Of a stretch of 64,000 bases of DNA, positions 1-9,512 are shown in pieces. The DNA is from Hybos culiciformis (taxonomy: Eukaryota; Arthropoda; Insecta; Diptera; Hybotidae). The position numbers and the translations under genes are program-made. A model generated the notes under the pieces. It was not told the origin of the DNA and did not search any database. It saw only the letters and a list, made by a program, of their open reading frames with translations. Numbering within the stretch: position 1 is the first letter of the stretch; every line of letters starts with the position of its first letter. The stretch covers positions 103,091,372-103,155,371 of the forward strand of contig OZ023274.1 of the NCBI GenBank assembly GCA_964007475.1. Reading direction: 5' to 3'.

Positions 1-897
1 GTACTGAAGTGCCCATAAAAAGTTTATTAGGTCATCGAAGTCAAGCATCACCACAGGTTAGGCATATTTCTGGTCAACACATTCGTGAATTTACGGATTT
101 TTTAAAAAAACATACTGACACTTTTGATGTTATTGATGAACATGTTATATTAGTTGGTTGTGAAAATATGGAAGAATTGCCTGCATCGGAACGTTTACAT
201 TTACCGCAAACAATAATTGATACAGTTGCAACACAAGAATTATTAGATTATTTTGCTCATTGTATTGAAATTAAAGGACCAATACTTGTGGATCAATTAT
301 TTCATTTTGTAACAGCTAAATTTCCACAGGATCAGTGGTTTAAAATGTTTAAAACACCGAATGATTTAACAACATTTTTGCGCATATTCTCAGATTGTTT
401 TCATATACATTCAAATCTAGTCACTTTATTACAAAAACCAAAATTATCTGATTCACACATTGAGCAGGCTCAAGCTAAATCGCAAGAGCAATTTAATACT
501 ATGAATAATAATTTAAATTATAGAAATAATAATAATTTTAATAGCAATAACTCCATTATTGTTAATAATAATAATAATAGTAATGTACATAATACTGTTA
601 ACAATAATAGCAACACCGTTAATAATAATTACAATCCTCGGGTGCAATCCCCCTCAAAATTATTTAATCAAAAAATAAGCGTTAACAACAATACTCAAAC
701 TACTCCAGAGTTCAAACTTAACGAACCGGTGTCAAATATAAATGTATTCCAGCAGCAACAGCATAATAAAAGTGAACCCAATAGTGGATTTGATAGTTTT
801 TCACCTGTTGAGTTTAAAATAGAAAATTTGTGCCAACATAACTGTCCAAGTCCTTCTACAAGTTCTTATTATGGTAGTGGCAACAATAATTCGTCAG
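1..897 (+). CDS. egl: egl exon, N-terminal winged-helix-like region and Asn-rich linker (partial)
   Basis: Open from the left edge (first full codon at 3) to a donor after 897, ending in phase 1. It begins TEVPIKSLLGHRSQ, typical of Egl. The first half holds two compact helical blocks (about 60-170 and 200-450). After about 490 it becomes Asn-rich low complexity, then Ser/Pro-rich. Because the frame continues left, the GTG at 9 is not a start. Confidence 0.9.
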
Positions 898-3875
898 GTA
901 AAAGTTTATTTTAAAAATAAATATTGAATTTTTAATTAAGCTTAGGTTAATAGCAGGCGAGAGATTCTCAGATCCCTCGCACAGAGGTCTTTTAGTCCGT
1001 TGTAATCCATGTTCTTCATGAGCCATTAGATTTAGACATTGCAATACCGTCCGAGTTATTTAACGAAATATGTAATATTCAAAATTTATTTTTGTTTCTC
1101 TTTTAGGAACACCACCAGCAACGCCACCAGTTATGCATCAATCCCCAGGATCAGTTCAAGATCGTTTAAGAAATCAAACATTGAAACAACGAATTAATAA
1201 TTTAGTAATTCGTACATTAGCAGAGAATTTAGAAAAGGATAAACATTTACCTGGAATTCAACAACAGCAACAACAACAACAACAGCAGCAACAACAACAT
1301 CAACCACAACAATTTCAACTGCAACAAAGTCCTGTGCATTCGATACCACAGGTTAATAACGTATTTGTAGGTGATACTTGGAAAATTAAAATTTTACAAA
1401 ATACTCGTGTCATACAAACCATAAAGGAATGTGCATTTATAACTGATGCCATATTAAAATTTGCTCAAAACGATAAACAAGTTGTGATTTCATTAGATTG
1501 TGAAGGCATTAATTTAGGAATTAAAGGTGAAATGACTTTAATTGAAGTCGGTACAACACGGGGTGAAGCATTTATATTTGATATTCGAACATGTCCAGAA
1601 ATGGTAACAGATGGTGGTCTTCAGAAATTATTAGAACATGATAATGTTATTAAAGTAATACATGATTGTAGAAATGATTCAGTTAATTTATATCAACAGT
1701 TTGGAATATTAATAAGAAATGTATTTGATACTCAGGTATGCTTCTTTGTATTTTTTGTTTATAACTTTCATTACACTTGACCTGAAAAGATTTTAAACTT
1801 ATTAAGTATGAACATTTACTAAATGTTCTTCCCCTCGCCTATTTTTGGTACACGAGTAAAGCTGATTGGGTTATTTGATTTCAAATTGAAAACGGTAGAT
1901 AGGGATTGATATTACGTAAGCTTTTTTTGCAATAGGAAAACAATTTCTACATTTTAAACCCACAAAAATTTTGCATTGTTTACCATCAGACGGTCCAGAA
2001 TCTTAGCTTTTTAAACATCTTTATATCAAAGCTGCATATAAAAGACTTCTATAAAAAGAAATATTTTGAAATTTTTCAGGCTGTTCATGCTGTTCTCCAA
2101 TTTCAAGAAAATGGAAAACAAGTATACAAAGCTAAATATGTTTCTTTAAATTCTCTTTGTGAAATTTATAACGCGCCTGTAAATCCAATGAAAGATCAAC
2201 TAAAAAATGTTTACCGTCGTGATCAGAAATATTGGGCTAAGAGGCCTCTAACACGTGAAATGCTATTGTACGCTGCTGGGGATGTTTTAGTTTTAATTAA
2301 TGAACAGCTTTACGCCAATATGGCTAGGTGAATATTAAATTAAGTTATAAAATAGAAAAACGATTAATAAAAATTTAATTTCTTTTATTTAAGGCTCATT
2401 AAACCTGAATTTAGGCAATTAGTCTCCGAATTGTGCACCGAACAAATACTAATGTTAATTAAACCGAATGAGGTGAAATTTCGTAAGAAGCAAAGGAAAA
2501 TTCAAACTGAAGTTGCTGATTTGAAAGTTAAATTAACGCAAACAAATAAAAGCTTAGTGCTTAGCAATCGAGAAATACGTCTTTTGAGGTAAATTGCACC
2601 CTGTTGATGAACTGCGAGTTTTTTTCATAAACAAATTCTCTTTGCAAAAGTATAAATAATTTGAAATCATCTTAACATTTTACATTGTAGATATATGGAA
2701 TTGACTGATGAAGAAAAGGAACGACTTAAAGGATTTTATAAAGTTGCAAAGAAGCTGGAAAAAATGGAAAGTGGAGGCAATCAAGACAGGTATTTTAATC
2801 TATTAGTTAAAAGTGATATATTTTGAAAATTTGTGAATACTTTTCATGTGATTGCATAATATTAATGGTTCATAATTAACTTTACAAACTACTAATTTAT
2901 AATTTTTATATCTTCAAGGGATAACAGTGACTCCGAAGATGAACAAGAAGGAACGAACGAAATTGAAAATTTCCCAAGTTTAGATAGTGTGCCTTCAGAT
3001 AATTCACTATCAGGAATGAATTTTTCACCCAGAAGTTCAGAACCGCCAAGTTTAATTGAATCTATGCAAATGATGGATGATATTTTGAAAGGTAAGATGT
3101 AGTTAAAAAAAATTAATATGTAGTAAAATTTAAAAAAAAAAAAATATTCGAAGTGTATAACAAAAGTAAAAATAGATTCTCCTAATAATTTATTTCAGTT
3201 GAACTTTTATTATTTATAAAATTTGCGTGAAGCTAAATTCTTTAATATATTACTCTTAATTTTAATGCATCATTTAAATAGTAAATGAAAAAACTACAAT
3301 AAGGAAAATTAATTCTCAATTATTTAGATACAACAATGGATCGTCTCACAAGAATTGATAAACTAGAGGCAATTTTATCTGCAGCAACTCTTCTTCCAAA
3401 TGATCAGGTAATGCAAGCATTAAATATTGTTAAAAGAAATTTAAAAAAATGTTTTCGGTCCATTTTAGGTTAATTCTTCCAATTCATTATCGGATCAATA
3501 TAATCTTAATAGTTTTGAAAATCAAGCAAAAGAAAAAATACGAAAGTAAGTTTTGTTTTCCAGAATTTGAGGCAAATATTTGTTATGGGGCTGATAAAGT
3601 AAAAATAAAATTTAAAAGTTTTAAAATAAAAAATTCAAAAAAAAATAAAATAAATAAATTTTATATTTTTTAGTTATAAAAGTTGCACATGTAATTGTCA
3701 TCTATCTGAACGTAATTTGCGCAGCATACCACTTACAATAAAAGGAAAATGTGATTCAGCTTCGCAAACATTAAGTACTGGTGACATAACAATAATAAAA
3801 GCTTTTTTAGATGATGAAAAAGCTAAAGCTCAGGAAAAAGTTATTGTATCATCACCAAAACGTCAATTTTATTAA
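1..3875 (+). CDS. egl: Egalitarian, 3'-5' exonuclease-like mRNA/dynein adaptor (5' partial)
   Basis: Spliced coding region: 1-897, 1107-1735, 2080-2327, 2394-2588, 2691-2789, 2919-3091, 3328-3407, 3469-3545, 3674-3875. All junctions are GT-AG and all phases agree, giving about 865 residues from position 3 to the TAA at 3873-3875. The frame is open at the left edge, so the N-terminus (roughly the Bicaudal-D-binding part in Drosophila) lies upstream. Order of parts: two winged-helix-like blocks in exon 1, an Asn-rich linker, a Gln run, a DEDDy 3'-5' exonuclease domain over exons 2-3, a charged coiled-coil-like stretch in exons 4-5, an acidic Ser-rich linker, and a short Cys-rich tail with a candidate dynein light chain (LC8) site. 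Catalytic acidic residues appear intact: Asp-Cys-Glu at 1496-1504, His-Asp-Cys-Arg-Asn-Asp at 1661-1678, Tyr-x3-Asp at 2269-2283. In Drosophila, Egl links localised mRNAs to BicD and dynein in oocyte and embryo; transferring that role here is inference from family membership. Confidence 0.95.
898..1106 (+). other. egl: egl intron with a less A+T-rich segment
   Basis: GT-AG intron, donor GTAAAA, acceptor TTTTAG. Positions about 950-1065 are much richer in G and C than other introns here and read open on the - strand for 62 codons (1044-856). A short hairpin (gcgag...ctcgc, about 957-979) is visible. Function unknown; a TE relic or a small intronic RNA are both possible. Confidence 0.5.
1107..1735 (+). 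CDS. egl: egl exon, Gln run and first half of exonuclease domain
   Basis: The acceptor at 1105-1106 joins in phase (split Gly codon GGA). It encodes a Thr/Pro-rich start, a conserved helical segment (RLRNQTLKQRINNLVIRTL), a Gln run at about 1258-1335, then the exonuclease fold with motif I (Asp-x-Glu) and motif II. It ends in phase 0 after FDTQ. An ATG at 1133 lies in frame but is internal. Confidence 0.95.
1736..2079 (+). other. egl: egl intron 2
   Basis: GT-AG intron of 344 bp (donor GTATGC, acceptor TTTTTCAG). The exon 2 frame runs on 45 bases past the donor before a stop. I see no embedded element. Confidence 0.85.
2080..2327 (+). CDS. egl: egl exon, second half of exonuclease domain with motif III
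   Basis: Acceptor CAG at 2077-2079, donor GT at 2328. It reads AVHAVLQFQENGKQVYKAKY onward and carries the Tyr-x3-Asp motif III (2269-2283) that defines DEDDy exonucleases. Ends in phase 2. Confidence 0.95.
2394..2588 (+). CDS. egl: egl exon, charged helical region
   Basis: Joined through a split Arg codon. Starts LIKPEFRQLVSELCTEQ. The later part is Lys/Glu/Leu-rich with heptad-like spacing, suggesting a helix or short coiled coil. Ends in phase 2. Confidence 0.9.
2691..2789 (+). CDS. egl: egl exon, Lys/Glu-rich helix
   Basis: Acceptor TAG at 2688-2690, donor at 2790. Reads YMELTDEEKERLKGFYKVAK and ends Gln-Asp plus a split Arg codon. Continues the charged helical region of the previous exon. 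Confidence 0.88.
2919..3091 (+). CDS. egl: egl exon, acidic Ser-rich linker
   Basis: Acceptor AAG at 2916-2918, donor at 3092 (GTAAGA). Reads DNSDSEDEQEGTNEIENF, then a Ser/Pro-rich part and a Met-rich helix. Ends in phase 1. Confidence 0.88.
3328..3407 (+). CDS. egl: egl exon, short helical segment
   Basis: Acceptor TTTAG before 3328, donor GTAATG after 3407. Reads DTTMDRLTRIDKLEAIL and following residues. Phases 1 to 0 agree with both neighbours. Confidence 0.85.
3469..3545 (+). CDS. egl: egl exon, short linker
   Basis: Acceptor TTTTAG at 3463-3468, strong donor GTAAGT at 3546. Reads VNSSNSLSDQYNLNSFENQA and a Lys-rich end. Phase 0 to 2, matching the final exon. Confidence 0.85.
3674..3875 (+). 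CDS. egl: egl terminal exon with Cys cluster and candidate LC8-binding motif
   Basis: The acceptor follows a long T-rich tract (AG at 3672-3673). It opens with a Cys cluster (YKSCTCNCHLSE) and contains SASQT at 3756-3770, a plausible dynein light chain (LC8) motif. Drosophila Egl has its light-chain site near the C-terminus, so position and sequence fit. Stop TAA at 3873-3875. Confidence 0.92.
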
Positions 3876-6800
3876 AAGAAGATACTTATATTGGTTATTG
3901 TAAATGTTTTTATTTCGTTTTTTCCACGAAATAAAAAAGCATTTAAGGGAAAGAAAAGTTAGTTAAAAAGTTATTTTCACTGTCCCTTATTTTTATTCAA
4001 AAATAATTTTATAATTTTGTAAAAATAAAATTAAAAATATTGTTGATCAGTGAAAACGGACGATATTCATCATACGTAGTATTTAATAAATTGACTTTAT
4101 ATTTGTAAATTATTTATATAATTTTTTGTTGTTTAACGTTATAGTAATTGTAAATATTTTTGTAGTGTTCTACTTGTTGAATGAAAATATTTAAAGGTTT
4201 TTTTTATTTCTGTAAAAACCGAAAACGAAATTACTTATTTAATTTATTTTTGAAAATATTTATTTTAAGATTAACACAAAAATTTGAAATATAAATTTAA
4301 TACTTAAATCGTGCACTGATCTATAGTTATGGATAGTATATAATATATGACTTATTCAATTTGAATCGAAATCCGATCCCATCGAATTTGGATCTACATG
4401 GTTTTAATTTTGACAAAGCGAAAATGAAACAGTAAAAAAAACCTTAAATTAAGAAAAAAAAAAGATTATTATTTAAAATTTTGTGCATAAAAGTGGTGCT
4501 ATAATAATTATTTAAAATATTATTACTAATTAAAATTTATTATATGCTCAAAGTAACATAAAATTACATTAAAGATTTAGGAGACCTATTTTGGAATACA
4601 CTCTGCTCTGGATTTCTTCGGAGTCAAAATACAAGTGTATATCATTGAATTTTAACGACATAGAATTTCTAATTAAGAATTTCGAACGCTTAGTATATCG
4701 CAGCGAATTCGATAACAAGCCTCAAATTCAAAGAGTATTTTCCAGTTTTTATTATTTGAAATCATTTGAACTAAAATTTTAATTTATTATTCTCAAAAAA
4801 GAACTATTTTAATAATAATTATAGCAACAATTGATAAACTTATATTATAGGAAAAAAGGAAATTTAATATTTTTTTTTATTTAAGAGCAATCATGTCGCA
4901 ATAAGTGATAACTAGACAAATCAAAATTAATTATTGTTAGATTTGGTTGATTATAAAATTATGTTAGTTACAGTTTTTTTTACGGAATGGTGAAAATCTA
5001 ATTTTATCAATTAACCACGTTCACAAGTGTAAAGAAATATTCGCTGTAAAATTGTAAATATATTATGTTTTTACTTTAATTACTTTTCCACAATAAGTTT
5101 AAAAAATTTAATAAAATAAAAAAAAACATCATTGGTGAATTCTTATGTATTTTTTATTTCTCACAAGCAATTTTTAAATTAAGTATGACTTGTGTCACAA
5201 TTTCGTAATGTAAAAAATAGTCGATTATAAGTATGATTGAAATAAAAAACGAATAATGAATATGTTGAATTAAAATATGTTACTTAGAAGAATTCATTTG
5301 ATGAAATTATTGAATAATAAAATAACTTTTTACATATCAATATTTGTGTTTAAATTTTATGGATGAACGAATTTTTTTATCATGAAAAATTAAGCATATT
5401 CAAATTCAACCAACAACATTCAATAAATAATTTTTTTTTATATTTTTATATGAATGTTAGATAAAAATTCTATTAAAACTTGACAATTTCATAATTTGTT
5501 AAAGATATTATGTACTGTCTACTCGTTTGCATTAATTTTGGTTTTAAATATCTTTTTTTTGGTAAGGCATATAAAATATAAATAAGAACGTTATTCTTTT
5601 ATAACTTATATAAGAAGTTGAAGTTAATAAATGAATTCTGATATATACTTTTTTTTTATAAAACCTTATAATTATTTTAAAAATAGTTTTTTCAAACTGC
5701 ATTAGAAAAGTTTAAAGTATCTATTTCGGTAGATTTTTTATTAAAATTAGTTTGAAAAAATAGAATCAATCACATGATGGAATGAGGTAAATATTTTTCA
5801 AGTTTCCCAATAATCTAAAATTTAAATTAATTGTTAAATAATGTCTCGAAATTAAAAAAAAAAAAGGTAGATATACTTGGAAGTATAATTTAAGAAAAAA
5901 CGGTGTGTTAAGAAAATTAAAACTATTATTTGTGCGTCCAATATATCATATTTAAATTTAACAATTAATATTATTTATTTTTAATTAAATCTTCCTTACC
6001 GTTAACATCTTTTTTTTTTTAAAAACATAAATGTCACTTCTTTAACTGCTCTAATGCACTTTTGATAAAAACAAAATTTAATTTATATCAATTTAAAGTC
6101 AGCCATAAAATAAATATTGTAAAATGATAATCATTAATTATATTGAATTATGAATTTTTTTTTTCAATAGGTGTAAGGGTTATAATAATTGCGTTAATAC
6201 ATAATCAAATAGTTAAAATAACTATGTAACATAAAAAAAATTGTATATTACAAAAATTAGAGAAAAATTAATTATATTGAAAAGTAATAATAATTTTTAA
6301 TTTCAAATTAATGTGTTTTATTTAATAATTTTTCAGTTTTAACAAGCATAGTTTCTATTATTAGCTGAAGATGAAATCTATCAATTATCTGATTTATAGC
6401 AAACGAAAAATTAACAAGTTTCAATATTGGTTTTGGTAATTTTACATTTTCCCAGTGCACACCGAATTAAAAACATGAATAAATTATTTTCATATCGATA
6501 TTTTCCTCCAAGAACATGAGCCCCATTAAACTATTCTATCACAAATATTGGAAAGCCAAATATCGTAATAACGTAAAACGGTCAGCAATTGTTTTCCACA
6601 CGTTTTCAATTTCGTGGAAGATTTCCAAGAAGACTCCGTAATTAGGATATGTATCTTAACTGATCTGATGAATAATGGCTAATTTAAAATGATGGAATTT
6701 AGAAACTTATTTTGTAGAAATACATTAATTTAAATATTGCATTTTGATGAAGGATGTACATAGTATCAATCCATTTACTTTAGCCGCTTTAGCCCAAAAC

Positions 6801-9425
6801 GCTTGACATTTTTATAAGACCTAATAAAATTATTTAAATAATTACTCAAATTTTATTTTTGTTTTATTATCTTTATTTTTATTACAATATTTTTTTTCTT
6901 TCTTAAATTTGAATTTTATTCAGAAATCGTAAACAAAACAAATAACAAAATTTTAAAATTAACAAATAAAAAATCCAATTCCTAAATAATGTAAAAATTT
7001 TCGATTTTTTTTTTTCATGATCTTATTTTCCTAAAGTCAGTCAGTTTTTAAATTTTATGCATTAGTTATATAAAGAAATTAAAAGTCAGAAGCCAAGAGC
7101 GTTTCTGATAACATTAGATAATTTATAAATGAATTATATAAATAGCCATAATGCATTTTTGATTGAAAAGTGGCATATTTTTCTTGTTTACAAAGAATGT
7201 AAATCATTTTATTGAACGCTCTTGGAGATTTTTTCGTAGAAGATTTGTAGTGAATTTTATGTAATTCATAAATTGAAAATGCCTTAACATTTATTCAGAT
7301 AAATTCAATTAGTAGTTTTAATCTATAAAACTTATTTTCAAAAAACATATACAGGGTGTTGAAATATGTTTTTAACCATCATAACATTATTCAAAGTTTT
7401 TAGATGTCTTATTGCATTCCAATAATTGCATTTTTAAATAATTTTATTTTGAAGATTTATTTTTGAAAGATTAATCGTTAACAATTTTTTTTTTAGATTA
7501 ATTTGTATTAAATTAGTTGTCAACAAAAAAAAAGTAAGATAATTTATAATTGAATGAAAGAAACCATCAAAAAGTTTCCAAGAATGTGTATATGATGGCT
7601 GCGTATATATTGTATAGGTTTGTTATATAATATTTATTTGATTATTTTTATTCACTTATTACGAATTATAAAAAAATATATATAGTCAATAATTATTTAA
7701 TTTAAAACAAATTTCTTTTTATCACTTAAACTCGATCACGAGATAAAAACTTTATAAAGCATAAAATTAATTTGATCGAAATATAAAAATTTTGCAAAAA
7801 ACTAGTGGTGATAAGCATTCTTTAAAAAAAAAAACAAAAAAACAAATATAGAGGCAGTGATTTTTGTGTGTTTTAAGTCATTATATATTCTTTTTTTTTT
7901 TGTCAAATATAAAATTTGTTCTAGGTACTATTAACGTAAGTGAATTTAAAATCAAATATCTTTTTTTTTATGAATTTTTTTAACATTTAATATTAAGATT
8001 CATCACTTCCTTTTATTTAATATTCCTATATTAATAAAATTATGATTGAAAAATTGAGATCGTCATAACTAAAATCTATAAAATCAATCATACTTTTATT
8101 TTGTGTATGTAATTGGAATATCGAAATTTTTTCGAAATTTTAAAGTCAAGAAGAAGAAATAAAATCTCAATTTATTTCGTTTTCAAATATTTCAATGTTA
8201 CGTTACTAGAAAAATTGTTAGAATTTAGGAAATTTTTTATTTTCAACTAAATTTCATAATAATTTAAAGTGAAATGTTTTGATTTTATCGTAGATGGGTA
8301 GAGGTACTCATTTATTTCAATTTAACCTAGAAAAAATATATAAATTTTACTTATTTTTGGATTATATATATATAAAATAGAGAAGAGAAGATGTTATAAC
8401 CACTGTAGTTGTTAGATTTTACAATTTAAATAATATCTTCCAATATTATTTCATTTATATAGATATTTTGCAAAATTTTCTTCTTAGCTTTATAATATAA
8501 AATATTATATGTAAAATTTATAAGATATATGTATATATCGTATATTTTATAATTTTTAATTTTTGTTAAATCTTCATTTTCTTTAATATAATTATATTGA
8601 TTTTTAAATTTTTTAAAAATTAAACAAAATAAAATTTTTTAAAACAAAATTATCATAATACATAATATAAAAAAAAAAAAAAATTATAAATGATATAAAA
8701 TTATAATAATAAGAATAATATTTTTACGTCTATGTTATTTTGAACAATTAATTAAAAATGACACACAGCATTATTTTAATGATAATAATATATTATAACA
8801 ATGATTTTTTTAATCTTGTTTTTAATTTAAACATAATAAAATATAATTAGAGTGTGAAATAAAAATCTTATAATATGTGATTGTTTAAGATTTCTATAAT
8901 AATAAAATAGAGCAAAAAAGAATATCGAATTCTACTTGTCAAAATATGTTGTTGATTTTCGAATTATGTTGGGCTTATAAAAAAAGATAAAAAGATACAA
9001 TTTTTTTTTTTTTTTTTCATATACTTCACACTCTAATTTCACAAAAAATATCGCATTATGTTAAAAATTGGAACATCAACAAACAAATTAAAATGTATAT
9101 AAATTGGTTTTTATTTTTGAATAAATGTTTAATAATTTTTTTTTAATTTTTATGTTATTTTTGATTTATTTATTTTTTTTTTATTATTTTTTTGTTTTTA
9201 CGTTATTTTAGTAATATATTGTTGTATGTATATAATATATAATATAATAATATAAATTTTTGAAGACACTTTTTTATATATGGAGTACGTCAATAATTTG
9301 TAATGTGTAGATTATGTATATATATATTTTTTCCATTGTTTAAAAAAAAATGTATGTTATGTATAAGTATGTATAATATGTATATTAAATTATAATTTTT
9401 TTTTCTTTAATGTAAATTTATGAGA
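3876..9425. other. Convergent intergenic region with 3' UTRs of egl and Sesn
   Basis: No coding region I can support. A possible egl poly(A) signal AATAAA lies at 3930-3935, and one for Sesn (- strand) at 9180-9185; in sequence this A+T-rich neither is decisive. A somewhat less A+T-rich block lies at about 6440-6680 and is unassigned. At about 7352 a TE-end-like string (acagggtgttgaaata) occurs without a visible partner. Otherwise poly-A/T and TA-rich sequence. Confidence 0.6.
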
Positions 9426-9512
9426 TCATGTCATGTATCGCATTATTTCACGAAGTGCATAAAGCAATTCAGCTTGATTTCGGGCTTCCATAATCATCAA
9501 ATTAACATGAAC
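9426..9512 (-). CDS. Sesn: Sesn terminal exon
   Basis: Acceptor CAG at 9515-9513. Encodes [13 protein letters not shown] and ends [13 protein letters not shown], the near-invariant sestrin C-terminus, followed by TGA at 9428-9426. The - strand 3' UTR continues leftward. Confidence 0.96.
   Translation of the reverse strand, partial: VHVNLMIMEARNQAELLYALREIMRYMT

Noticed and set aside
9..11. GTG as a start codon for egl
   Set aside because: The frame is open leftward (Thr-Glu-Val-Pro) and Egl homology continues; this is internal coding sequence.
3449..3673. 74-codon + strand ORF inside egl
   Set aside because: Out-of-frame reading across egl exon 8 and its introns.
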